DNA from: Paenibacillus harenae DSM 16969
Lineage (GTDB): Bacteria > Bacillota > Bacilli > Paenibacillales > Paenibacillaceae
Length of the DNA: 64,000 nt
Reading direction: 5' to 3'
Assembly (NCBI RefSeq): GCF_000422465.1
Contig: NZ_KE383843.1
Location: 398,399-462,398 of the forward strand
Below are positions 30,263 to 38,065 of this stretch, piece by piece (positions within the stretch are counted from its first letter, which is position 1; each line of letters starts with the position of its first letter). Made by a program: the position numbers and the translations under genes. Below the pieces are notes generated by a model. The model saw only the letters and a program-made list of their open reading frames with translations, ran no database searches and was not told the DNA's origin.

Positions 30263-31669
30263 TTAGCCATAATCCCGTTCTCCCCGCCTCTCCGGCCGAT
30301 CGCCGATCCGGCGAATGAGAATACGGGATACCCGCAAATGATCGGTTTCCTCAACGATGAACTCATATTGGCCCGAATATTCAAACCGCTGGTTATTCGT
30401 TGGCGGCAATTCAATCTTGGAATACATCCAGCCGCCGATCGTATCGAAATCATCCGTTCCGATATCCAGTCCGAAGAAGCTGTTCACCTCTTCGATGAGC
30501 ATCAGTCCGCTGATCGAATACGTATCTTCGTTCCTCTTCTCGAGCTGCTCCCGCTCCTCGTCGAATTCATCCTGAATTTCTCCGACGATCTCCTCCATGA
30601 TATCCTCCAGCGTTACCAATCCGGAGGTTCCGCCGTACTCGTCAATCAAAATCGAAATTTGCGTTTTCCGCTTCTGCATCAGCTTAAGCAGCGTGCTTAT
30701 CTGCATGGATTCGGGAACCGTCGTAATCGGCCTCGTGATTTGCCTTATATCCTGGAGGCTTTGCGTCGTGTCCTTCAGCAGGTCTTTGATATGAACGAAG
30801 CCGATAATATTATCCTTATCGTTCTCGCACACCGGGTAACGGGTCAGCATTTGCTCCAACGCGATTTTTTTGTTCTCGGCAAGCGATAAGCCTGTGTTCA
30901 GGCAAATCATTTCCGTACGCGGAATCATGATCTCACGCGCATTGGTTTCGGCAAAGTCGAAAATATTATCTACAAGCGTAAGCTCCGTATTATCGATAAG
31001 TCCGTTCTTGTGGCTTTCTTTCATGAGAATCCGAATCTCCTCCTCCGTATGCGCCGAATCCTTCTCGGTCGCCGGCTCGATGCCGACAGCCCGGAGAAGG
31101 AAATTCGCTGTGCCGTTCAGCACCCATATGAAGGGATACATCACTTTGTAAAAATATATAAGCGGCAATGCGGTCATCAACGTAACCGACTCCGACTTGC
31201 GGATCGCAACCGTTTTCGGCGCTAATTCCCCCAGAACGATATGCAGTAGCGTGATCAAGGAGAACGCAAGAATAAAGGAGACCGTATGAATGAATACCTC
31301 GTTTTGCAAACCGAATCTCATGAAGACCGGTTCAATCATCCTCGCAACGGCCGGTTCGCCGATCCAGCCAAGGCCAAGCGATGCAAGCGTGATGCCGAGC
31401 TGGCATGCCGACAAATAGGCATCCAGGCGGCCGGTCACTTGAGAAGCAAGCTTCGCTCTCGAATGTCCTTCGGAGACCAGCGTATCGATCCGGCTCTCGC
31501 GGACCTTGACCATCGCAAATTCCGCCGCAACAAAAAAGCCGTTCATGAAGACCAACAATATGACAAGGGGCAGTGACAAGCCAAGCGGTAAAGGGTCACT
31601 CAACGAATTCCTGTCAATCGCGTTTTGCGATGCACCTAGCGATGACAGGCGCACCTCCTTTTGAAACAA
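30263..31669 (-). CDS. CNNM/CorC-type membrane protein with CBS pair (hemolysin family)
   Basis: A membrane protein of up to 468 residues in the CNNM family (UPF0053), often tied to magnesium efflux or tolerance. It has a CNNM transmembrane domain (about 30-220), two CBS domains (about 240-365) and a CorC/HlyC C-terminal domain (about 375-455, with GLMLIEEVNSFFGLDI). The start is unclear. A strong AAAGGAGG at about 31655-31661 lies inside the reading frame; the codon at good spacing after it is CTG at 31648, while the TTG at 31669 lies upstream of the ribosome site. True length may therefore be 461 residues with a CTG start. Confidence 0.9.
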   Translation of the reverse strand: MFQKEVRLSSLGASQNAIDRNSLSDPLPLGLSLPLVILLVFMNGFFVAAEFAMVKVRESRIDTLVSEGHSRAKLASQVTGRLDAYLSACQLGITLASLGLGWIGEPAVARMIEPVFMRFGLQNEVFIHTVSFILAFSLITLLHIVLGELAPKTVAIRKSESVTLMTALPLIYFYKVMYPFIWVLNGTANFLLRAVGIEPATEKDSAHTEEEIRILMKESHKNGLIDNTELTLVDNIFDFAETNAREIMIPRTEMICLNTGLSLAENKKIALEQMLTRYPVCENDKDNIIGFVHIKDLLKDTTQSLQDIRQITRPITTVPESMQISTLLKLMQKRKTQISILIDEYGGTSGLVTLEDIMEEIVGEIQDEFDEEREQLEKRNEDTYSISGLMLIEEVNSFFGLDIGTDDFDTIGGWMYSKIELPPTNNQRFEYSGQYEFIVEETDHLRVSRILIRRIGDRPERRGERDYG

Positions 31670-31908
31670 AGATACGGCGATCTTTGTCTAATGTGTGAAG
31701 TCTTCATGATGTCAAGCCGCCGTGTCGAACGGTCCGATTCATGGGATTCCTGTTTTCAGGACTGTATTTATGTGTATTCGCGATAGGCTAGCCATTATAC
31801 GCGGTTTTTCTTATGTTTTTTGTGCGCAAATCGCTGCGACTTTTCTCAAATGTTCATAAAGCCGCAACGAAATTCGCCTGATTGGTAAAACTATCCCTAG
31901 CCGGAATT

Positions 31909-31917
31909 TGATATAAT
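31909..31917 (+). promoter_or_regulatory. Extended -10 promoter of the copC-copD pair
   Basis: TGATATAAT is a perfect extended -10 element, about 50 bases before the copC start. No good -35 at 17 bases is seen. The 300 bases between the CNNM gene and copC hold nothing else I recognise. Confidence 0.6.
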
Positions 31918-31969
31918 GCAATCAGCTATTGAAGCTTGCTTCCCATAAAATGCGCAGGAGGATTTATGA

Positions 31970-32572
31970 ATGAAACGAATTATACTTATTTGCTTAGCTG
32001 CCTTATGGCTCATGCCGGGCGTTGTAATGGCTCATTCCAAATTGGAGAACGCCGTACCGGCGCAGGACGCGACGGTTCAGGCTTCACCCGGGCGCATCGA
32101 GCTTACGTTTAACACTGATATCGAGGAGCTCAGCAGCTTGAAGCTGCTGAATGCCGCCGGCGAGGAAATCGAAACGGATAACAAGCTTGTAGAGGGCCCC
32201 ACCATGAGTGCGGCCGTTGCCGAATCGCTGAGCGGCGGTATATATTCGGTCAAATGGACGATCATCGGAGCCGATGGCCATTCTGTCGAAGGTAATTATG
32301 CTTTTACGGTAGAAGAGACTCTGGTGACCGATGAGCCTTCACCGTCGCCTTCGGTTGAAGACGAGCCGACCGTCACGGATGATGCTGCAGAGACGCCGGC
32401 TTCATCTCCATCTCCGGATCCGGTTGCCGGCGCGGATGAGGCTTCGAATAATGAAACAGGGAATACGGCTGCTGCCGGCGATGAAGACACCAACTACACG
32501 CCTGCCATTATTATCGGCGCCATTATTGTCGCTGCAGCTCTCGTCCTGTCCTTACGGAGGCGTAAACCATGA
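31970..32572 (+). CDS. copC: CopC-domain copper-binding protein, membrane tethered
   Basis: An extracytoplasmic protein of 200 residues. A signal peptide ends ...VVMA, so the mature chain would begin His-Ser-Lys-Leu. The N-terminal histidine and the later DGH motif (GADGHSVEG) are the copper(II) ligands known in CopC proteins. The CopC beta domain (22-118) is followed by a Pro/Ser/Glu/Asp-rich linker (120-172) and a C-terminal membrane helix with a basic tail, so it is tethered to the outer face of the membrane. AGGAGG precedes the ATG by 8 bases. It overlaps copD by four bases. Copper uptake or resistance is the likely role; the direction is unproven. Confidence 0.92.
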   Translation: MKRIILICLAALWLMPGVVMAHSKLENAVPAQDATVQASPGRIELTFNTDIEELSSLKLLNAAGEEIETDNKLVEGPTMSAAVAESLSGGIYSVKWTIIGADGHSVEGNYAFTVEETLVTDEPSPSPSVEDEPTVTDDAAETPASSPSPDPVAGADEASNNETGNTAAAGDEDTNYTPAIIIGAIIVAAALVLSLRRRKP

Positions 32573-33654
32573 TTTATATCAGCGAGGGCCTGCTGTATGT
32601 TTGCTTTGCATTATTGACGGGGGCTTTACTGCTGCGTCTGGTGCCCGAAGCAAGCAGGCCCGCTGTTTCCGTCCCGAACAGCTTGCTGGTCGCTTGCGCT
32701 GTTGCGATTCCCGTACTTTCCTATGTCCCTATCCATCAGTTGGCGCTTTTGTTTGCCGAGGACTTCGATATGACCTACGGCTCTATCCTGAAAAGTATTT
32801 TGCTGGATATCAATACGGGAAAGGCTTGGGTATGGACCGTGATCGGCTCAACCGGTCTCGCGTTTTTACTCGGTCTCCAATCATTCCGGAATGACAGGCA
32901 CATGCCGAAGGTCGCATTATTTGTCACGTTTCTGCTCATCGTGTGGCTGGGTTATGCCGGTCATGCCTCATCACTATACGGATTACGCGGGCTTGTAACC
33001 CATGCCTCGCATTTCCTGGCCGTCAGCGTATGGATTGGCATCTTGTTCATCGCCAGCTGGTTTTCCAAGGATCAAGCCAATTGGCGGTCCTTTCTGCGCT
33101 GGTTCTCGCCCGTGGCCATCGCCTGCGTGCTCGTGACGCTGCTCGCCGGTTTTATGCTTATGTCGTTCACCACGCCCGAATACGTGAATTCGTGGATGCT
33201 TCCTTATGGACAGATGCTCCTCATCAAGCATCTGCTCATCTTGCCGCTGCTGCTGTTTGCGTATTCGAACGGATTCGGCTACAAAAGGCAGGCAGCCTTG
33301 AACCCCTCCTTCAATCCGAAGCGATGGCTCAGAGCGGAAAGCGTCATTGCGCTGCTCGTGCTCGCGGCAACCGGGGCGCTGGGCCAGCAAACGCCGCCGC
33401 ATACGGTGAAGGAAACGCTGCAGACCGTCTCCCCATCGCCGCTGTTCACGTCGGTCTATAAGGGAGACTTCAGTCCTGACATCACTTTGCAATTCACGCT
33501 TCATCTGGAAAGCATTCTCATGCTTGCCGCGGCCATGCTTATGGCCGGCGGTTTGATCTGGATGTATCGCTTAGGCCGTCTTGTCCCTGCCTTCCTGATG
33601 GGCTTACTGACCGCCGCATTCGGGTATTTTGGTCTTATGTTTGCGATTGCGTGA
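32569..33654 (+). CDS. copD: CopD-domain membrane protein
   Basis: An integral membrane protein of 361 residues with about eight hydrophobic helices, a CopD domain (about 135-265) and a histidine-containing GYAGHASS and VTHASHFLAVSVWIG region, likely metal ligands. It is translationally coupled to copC (ATGA overlap). In B. subtilis YcnJ the CopC and CopD parts form one protein; here they are split, and the two probably act together in moving copper across the membrane. Confidence 0.9.
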   Translation: MIYISEGLLYVCFALLTGALLLRLVPEASRPAVSVPNSLLVACAVAIPVLSYVPIHQLALLFAEDFDMTYGSILKSILLDINTGKAWVWTVIGSTGLAFLLGLQSFRNDRHMPKVALFVTFLLIVWLGYAGHASSLYGLRGLVTHASHFLAVSVWIGILFIASWFSKDQANWRSFLRWFSPVAIACVLVTLLAGFMLMSFTTPEYVNSWMLPYGQMLLIKHLLILPLLLFAYSNGFGYKRQAALNPSFNPKRWLRAESVIALLVLAATGALGQQTPPHTVKETLQTVSPSPLFTSVYKGDFSPDITLQFTLHLESILMLAAAMLMAGGLIWMYRLGRLVPAFLMGLLTAAFGYFGLMFAIA

Positions 33655-33660
33655 CAACCA

Positions 33661-33990
33661 ATCCTTTTATAAGGCTTCTACCCAAACCTTCAAAGGCTTC
33701 TACTAAACCTTCAAGGCGTTTCGAACCCACCCAAACCCTCCCTTCCAAGGGAGGGCCCCAAGGGTTGCCACCCTATGGACTCCCGCAATTGGACTAACGT
33801 TGAATGTAAAGAGCCGCTCCTAAGTAACATTTGTTAATGACCGCTTTCGTCCCTCTCGGGACACGTTTTCCTTTTGGCGCACCTGGGTTACCTGTCCTGA
33901 CTAACGTTGACGGTAATGAGATGCTCGATTGATACATTTACTTCAATAAATTGGGCTGTTCCCATAGCAGATATCTCTACTTTGGAAACA
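33661..33990. repeat. Gene-free block with short direct and inverted repeats
   Basis: No coding region is seen. The block holds two imperfect copies of AAGGCTTCTAC...AACCTTCAA (33671-33715), a perfect inverted repeat CCCTCCCTT/AAGGGAGGG (33737-33756), and two copies of GACTAACGTTGA (about 33792 and 33898) about 106 bases apart. A long imperfect hairpin follows at 33953-33993 (listed separately). It may be an intergenic repeat element of the genus or eroded mobile DNA. Confidence 0.5.
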
Positions 33991-33993
33991 GCC
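33953..33993. terminator. Long imperfect hairpin, possible terminator
   Basis: Arms GGGCTGTTCCCATAGCAGA and its near-complement (ending AACAGCCC) pair over about 19 bases with three or four mismatches. AT-rich flanks without a clean T-run make terminator function uncertain. Confidence 0.4.
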
Positions 33994-33997
33994 CATA

Positions 33998-34150
33998 TTA
34001 ACGCATTGGTCGATCCGGCCTCATACCAAACTCATGAAAGGTATTGCTGAAGCCCTTCTACCCCTGCCAGCGGGCAAACTCCCCGGGGTTTGTCCATGCT
34101 TGAAATAAAAGCTCCCGAGGCGCGTCGAACACCCCCGCGAAGATACAATT
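33998..34150 (-). pseudogene. Remnant of a second SRPBCC/AHSA1-family gene
   Basis: Reading the minus strand from 34144 gives the family opening VFDAPRELLFQAWTNPGEF, then ARWQG, an in-frame TAG, then KGFSNTFHEFGMRP and a TAA. In intact relatives this reads ...WWGPKGFTNTFHEFDMRPGG..., so the frame is right but a stop interrupts it, there is no start codon or ribosome site, and all of the downstream part is lost. It lies directly after an intact SRPBCC gene of another subfamily, so an operon with two such genes probably decayed here. Confidence 0.75.
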
Positions 34151-34179
34151 TCGTTTGCGCCAATGGAAGACGCATACTC

Positions 34180-34620
34180 CTACTCCTCATTAAGCGCCTT
34201 GCCTAACGCGTCCAACATAACATTCGTGCCATGCTCTCTTATTTCCGGCGTGTCGTATCCGTCAAAGAACACGGCCTGCTCCGTGAAGACCAGCTTCGTT
34301 CCTTTCTCGATCGGGATGAGCTCGACCGTTGTAACGGATACGGAGATGCGCTTGTCATCCGAATCCAAGGTGTAGGTATACACGATTCGCTGCTCCTGAA
34401 CGATCTCCTGGTAGCAGGCGTCGAAAGTAAAGACCGGCCCCTCGGCGGGACCTCCGCTGCTGTATTCGCGCCCTCCGATCCGGAATTCGAAAATATCGGG
34501 CTTCGAGAACCACTTCGCTTTTGCAGCCGGTTCGGCCCATGCGTTATAGACCTTCTCAGGCGAAGCGGCATAAGTCCGTTCGACGGTGAAAGTAGCGTGC
34601 TTGGCGTTTCGTTCGGTCAT
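34180..34620 (-). CDS. SRPBCC / AHSA1-like ligand-binding protein
   Basis: A cytoplasmic protein of 146 residues with the START-like fold of activator of Hsp90 ATPase 1. The opening FTVERTYAASPEKVYNAWAEP and later TKLVFTEQAVFFDGYDTPEIREHGTN are typical. Such proteins bind small hydrophobic ligands; none can be named. Its ATG overlaps the stop of the MerR regulator gene by four bases, so it is the target gene of that self-regulated operon. A decayed second family member lies just downstream. Confidence 0.88.
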   Translation of the reverse strand: MTERNAKHATFTVERTYAASPEKVYNAWAEPAAKAKWFSKPDIFEFRIGGREYSSGGPAEGPVFTFDACYQEIVQEQRIVYTYTLDSDDKRISVSVTTVELIPIEKGTKLVFTEQAVFFDGYDTPEIREHGTNVMLDALGKALNEE

Positions 34621-35123
34621 GGTTGATCCTCCTTAGGTTTCGTTTCTTCCTGATCCCCGGCAAGAAAATCACCCAATAAGTCCAGGCGGTGCTCCCAGCT
34701 CATCCTCCGCTCGATGACTGCCTTCTCATGGCCCATTTTCATCGCTTGCAAGAGGCCGGTAAAATGTTCAACGGTTAATGGCGCCTTCCCCTGCATCAAT
34801 GCGGATACTTGCTCGAGCTGCTCCAGAAGATTGTGCTGCAGCTTTATCTGCTCCTTGATCCGGGCCATTTGCAGGCTGACGATCTCGAGCGGGCTGAACT
34901 GCTCGCCGGCCAAGACAGACTTAACCTCCTCTAGTGATAAGCCCAGCTCCTTCAGCGATATAATCTGCTGCAGACGCGACAGGTCGGATTCATTGTAAAG
35001 CCGATGGCCCGAATCCGTCTGAAGGGATGGGGAGAATAAGCCGATCTGGTCGTAAAACCGCAAGGTTCGAACGGTAAGCCCCGTCAGGTTGGCGAGCTCC
35101 CCTACTTTCCAATATCGTTTCAT
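34617..35123 (-). CDS. MerR-family transcriptional regulator
   Basis: A DNA-binding protein of 168 residues. The N-terminal MerR winged helix (about 4-72: VGELANLTGLTVRTLRFYD, then GHRLYNESDLSRLQQI) is followed by a long dimerisation helix and a short C-terminal region without a recognisable ligand domain or metal-binding cysteines. The ATG at 35121-35123 lies six bases after GGAG; the in-frame codons upstream are rejected. It is co-transcribed with the SRPBCC gene. A classical MerR promoter with a 19-base spacer and dyad lies upstream. Confidence 0.93.
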   Translation of the reverse strand: MKRYWKVGELANLTGLTVRTLRFYDQIGLFSPSLQTDSGHRLYNESDLSRLQQIISLKELGLSLEEVKSVLAGEQFSPLEIVSLQMARIKEQIKLQHNLLEQLEQVSALMQGKAPLTVEHFTGLLQAMKMGHEKAVIERRMSWEHRLDLLGDFLAGDQEETKPKEDQP

Positions 35124-35170
35124 AGTCAACTCCTGCGCTGGCATTGGCGTTTTGTCTTGCCGGTAACTGT

Positions 35171-35201
35171 ACTATAAAACATGACGTAACGTAAGGTGCA
35201 A
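35171..35201 (-). promoter_or_regulatory. MerR-type promoter with 19-bp spacer and dyad operator
   Basis: TTGCAC (35196-35201) and TATAGT (35171-35176) are separated by 19 bases on the minus strand. The spacer carries the dyad ACCTTACGT-T-ACGTCATGT (35179-35197), with 7 of 9 pairs matching. An over-long spacer with a central dyad is the hallmark of promoters twisted into activity by MerR proteins. Confidence 0.8.
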
Positions 35202-35247
35202 GCGGAAAATAAACAATGCCGCCGCAGGTAAGCCCTCACGAAACCCT

Positions 35248-36552
35248 TTACCCTTTGCGCCGCTGCTGGTTTTGTTTGATTTTATCCTCCATCCCCTGCT
35301 CCGATGCCCGGTAGAAGGTCATGCCGCCGAGCGTATCGGGCAAATACTGCTGCCTGACGTAATGATTCGGGAAATCATGAGGATATTTATAGCCTTCATG
35401 GCCCAGCTGCTGCGCCCCGCGGTAGTGCGTGTCGCGCAGATGCAGCGGCACTTCGGCGCCGCCGGCCCGTTCGATCGCGGCCTCCGCATTGCCGATGGCT
35501 ATCGCCGTCGCATTCGATTTCGGGCTTTCTACGGCAAATAAAATCGCTTGCGATATATTGTACTTTGCTTCCGGCCAGCCGATCTTATGATACGCATCCA
35601 TCGCGGTCACCGCCTGTATCATGGCCTGCGGATTCGCAAGGCCGATGTCTTCGCTGCAGGCGACGATCAAACGACGGATAAAGGTCATCGGATCCATCCC
35701 CAGTTTCTCTACCGCGTAGAGGAACCAGAATAGCGCGGCATCGCTGGAACCGCGGACGCTTTTATGGAAAGCGGAAAGCACATCGTATTGCGTCGACAGG
35801 TCGGCACGGATCGTCGGCTTTCGTATCGATTCCTGCGCCACTTCAAGCGTCAGCTTCACGGACCCGTCCGGTTCGGACGGCGTCGTCACGGCGGCAAGCT
35901 CCAAGGCGTTAAGCGCGCGCCTGATATCGCCGCCCGCCATCGCCGCAATATGACGCAGCGCATCTTCATCCGCGTGAATCGTCATAAAGGCGAGACCCCG
36001 CTCCCGGTCGGACAGCGCACGGATCATCGCCTCGTAAGCATGCTCCTCTCCGAGCGGTTCCAGCTGGAACAGCGTGGACCTCGACAGAAGCGCGCCATTC
36101 ACGTGATGAAACGGATTTTCGGTCGTCGCCCCGATAAAAATTATAATGCCTTGCTCAACGGCAGGCAGCAGGGCATCCTGGCGGGCGGTATTAAACCGGT
36201 GAACCTCGTCCAGAAATAGGATCGTTTTTTTGCCGTACATCATTTTATTGGTACGCGCTTGGTCAATTACCTCCCGTACATCCTTGACCGAGGCGTCGAC
36301 AGCGTTCAACTTCACGAATTCTCCAGCCGTTCGGAGCGATATGATATGCGCAAGCGTTGTTTTTCCGCAGCCCGGAGGCCCGTATAGCAAAATAGAAGAT
36401 ACCTGGTCGCCCTCAATCGCCCTGCGCAGCAGCTTCCCTTCACCGACAATATGCTCCTGACCGATATATTCATCCAAGATTTGCGGCCTCATCCGGTCCG
36501 CAAGCAGCCTCGCACGAGGCTTTTCTTCCTCTTGATAGGAAAATAAATCCAT
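35248..36552 (-). CDS. rarA: Replication-associated recombination ATPase RarA (MgsA)
   Basis: A clamp-loader-like AAA+ ATPase of 434 residues acting at stalled replication forks. Walker A is GPPGCGKTT, Walker B is ILFLDEVHRF, and sensor residues lie in GATTENPFHHVN. The C-terminal MgsA tetramerisation domain includes CSEDIGLANPQAM and GGAEVPLHLRDTHY. I chose the ATG at 36550-36552 (MDLFSYQEEEKPR), since the in-frame TTG 24 bases upstream has no ribosome site. It corresponds to B. subtilis yrvN and lies near tcdA and aspS as there. Confidence 0.95.
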   Translation of the reverse strand: MDLFSYQEEEKPRARLLADRMRPQILDEYIGQEHIVGEGKLLRRAIEGDQVSSILLYGPPGCGKTTLAHIISLRTAGEFVKLNAVDASVKDVREVIDQARTNKMMYGKKTILFLDEVHRFNTARQDALLPAVEQGIIIFIGATTENPFHHVNGALLSRSTLFQLEPLGEEHAYEAMIRALSDRERGLAFMTIHADEDALRHIAAMAGGDIRRALNALELAAVTTPSEPDGSVKLTLEVAQESIRKPTIRADLSTQYDVLSAFHKSVRGSSDAALFWFLYAVEKLGMDPMTFIRRLIVACSEDIGLANPQAMIQAVTAMDAYHKIGWPEAKYNISQAILFAVESPKSNATAIAIGNAEAAIERAGGAEVPLHLRDTHYRGAQQLGHEGYKYPHDFPNHYVRQQYLPDTLGGMTFYRASEQGMEDKIKQNQQRRKG

Positions 36553-36657
36553 AACAGCGTCCCAACCTTCTTCCAATCTGTTATTCCGATCATAGCATAT
36601 TCGTACATTTGTTCGCTAGGGAAGTAAATTTAGTACGAAAGTCTCACCTATTAAATA

Positions 36658-36686
36658 TTCACATCATTTGGAAGAAGATGTATAAT
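36658..36686 (+). promoter_or_regulatory. SigA promoter of the acyltransferase-like gene
   Basis: TTCACA (36658-36663) and TATAAT (36681-36686) are 17 bases apart; only one base departs from consensus. Transcription would start near 36693. Confidence 0.75.
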
Positions 36687-36739
36687 CATGGTGTCGAACA
36701 ATCATTTTTTGTCGCATTCGACAGCGTGCGTCATTTTTA

Positions 36740-37303
36740 ATGAATGGAAAGCTGCGGGGGGCTGATCTATTGTTTAAGAGAGTAGAGAATGGGATCGAAA
36801 CTGCACTATTCAATGACATTTGGACAACCGTTTGGAAGGAAAAAGGGTACGAGCTCGAATACAGCGAGCAGCCGTTGGCCCAATACGTCATTGTAACGAC
36901 TGACGGAAATTATATTGGAACGGCAGAAATAAACCGCTTCTGTCCCAACAAGAGCCCCTTGCTGCAGACAACGAAATTGCCGATGCACATTCTTGCTGCC
37001 GCAGAAGAAGGATTGGTCGCCGAAATCGACAAAATCGCATTGCTAAAGCCTTATCGCGGACGGTATTTGTCCGACCTGCTCTCCTCCATCATTTATTTTG
37101 CCGACCGGCATCATTACCGTTATTTCGTATCGTTGCTTGAGCCCGTGTTTTTCCGCGCGCTGCGAGTAAGCTTCCATATCCCGATGGAGAAGCTGGGTGG
37201 AGAGTATTATTACAAAGGAGATTATGTCGTACCCGTACTATTCGAAACGAACCAGATGTATGTAAACATGCCGATGTTCCATTGGCTTAAGTATCCGAGC
37301 TGA
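36740..37303 (+). CDS. GNAT-fold acyltransferase resembling LuxI/FeeM N-acyl synthases
   Basis: A 187-residue protein whose pattern follows the LuxI/FeeM group within the GNAT superfamily. A conserved acidic-strand region (EIDKIALLKPYRGRYL) is followed by a helix (SDLLSSIIYFADRHHY), then SLLEPVFFRALR and IPMEKLGGEYYY. Such enzymes join an acyl chain from acyl-ACP or acyl-CoA to an amine. No signal peptide is seen. The start is uncertain: the ATG at 36740 has no ribosome site, while a TTG at 36770 follows a GGGGGG run and would give 177 residues. It has its own promoter and terminator and stands alone. Substrate and product are unknown. Confidence 0.7.
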   Translation: MNGKLRGADLLFKRVENGIETALFNDIWTTVWKEKGYELEYSEQPLAQYVIVTTDGNYIGTAEINRFCPNKSPLLQTTKLPMHILAAAEEGLVAEIDKIALLKPYRGRYLSDLLSSIIYFADRHHYRYFVSLLEPVFFRALRVSFHIPMEKLGGEYYYKGDYVVPVLFETNQMYVNMPMFHWLKYPS

Positions 37304-37328
37304 CGGGCAAGTCCTAACCGGATCGCGT

Positions 37329-37387
37329 AAAAAAGCCGTTTCATCCGAGCAAAGCGCGAATAACGCTTGCTCCTGAAACGGCTTTTT
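37329..37387. terminator. Bidirectional Rho-independent terminator
   Basis: AAAAAGCCGTTTCA pairs with TGAAACGGCTTTTT, with an inner GAGCAAAGCG/CGCTTGCTC helix. It ends both the plus-strand acyltransferase-like gene and the minus-strand hisS-aspS-tcdA operon. Confidence 0.9.
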
Positions 37388-37393
37388 CCTGCT

Positions 37394-38065
37394 CTATTTA
37401 TCAAAAGGCGACTTCAAACCCCGCTCCAGCTTTCCGATCGTTGCATGAACGCGTGTAGAGCGTGTTTCTTCCCTTTTGGCATCGGTAATCCACTTCACGA
37501 AATCACGACGCTTCGCGGCGGTTAAGCTGCCCCGGAAGAACTCCGTCGCAGCCGGCGATTCCTGAAGCGCTGCCGCCAGATTATCCGGCAGCTCCGGTTC
37601 TTCCGTTGCAGAGGCAGACAAACGACCGGACGATTGCGCAGCAAGCGAGGCCGAAGCGGAACGCGTCTTCGACCGTGACCCGCTCCCTGCCGGCCGATAA
37701 CGCATGGATGACCAGGTATCGTCCATCGAGATCATCGCGACGCCTTCCATATCCAGCTTCAGCATATGCTTCCAGCCGGTATCCCGGTTAATATCCGTCT
37801 TGATTTTCGAAGTGCCTTTCGGGTACGTAATCCACAGCAAGCCATCCTCTTTAACCGCATGAACGGCTGCCTGGGCATGTTCCTCTAGCTCGGCCATCGA
37901 GCGGACGAAGAGCATGACAAAATCATGCTCTCCCTTCCCCCGGCCTTCAATGGAAGAGTCGCCTGTCAATCCAAGTTGGCCCAAATACAGCTCAGAAGGC
38001 GCATTAATCACCAATGCCTTCATATCCGGCTGCAATCTCAGCTTCTTGACCAGCGTCTCATTCAT
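37394..38065 (-). CDS. Two-domain protein: DUF3052-like N-terminus and YdeI/OmpD-associated C-terminus
   Basis: A 223-residue cytoplasmic protein. Residues 1-118 resemble DUF3052 proteins (LRLQPDMKALVINAPSELY, WITYPKGTSKIKTDINRD), which look like degenerate nucleotide- or methyltransferase-type folds. A Ser/Arg/Ala-rich linker (125-155) follows. Residues 158-223 match the YdeI/OmpD-associated family (LPDNLAAALQESPAATEFF, FVKWITDAKREETR). Functions of both families are poorly known. Its ATG overlaps the tcdA stop by four bases, so it is the last gene of the hisS operon. Confidence 0.8.
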   Translation of the reverse strand: MNETLVKKLRLQPDMKALVINAPSELYLGQLGLTGDSSIEGRGKGEHDFVMLFVRSMAELEEHAQAAVHAVKEDGLLWITYPKGTSKIKTDINRDTGWKHMLKLDMEGVAMISMDDTWSSMRYRPAGSGSRSKTRSASASLAAQSSGRLSASATEEPELPDNLAAALQESPAATEFFRGSLTAAKRRDFVKWITDAKREETRSTRVHATIGKLERGLKSPFDK

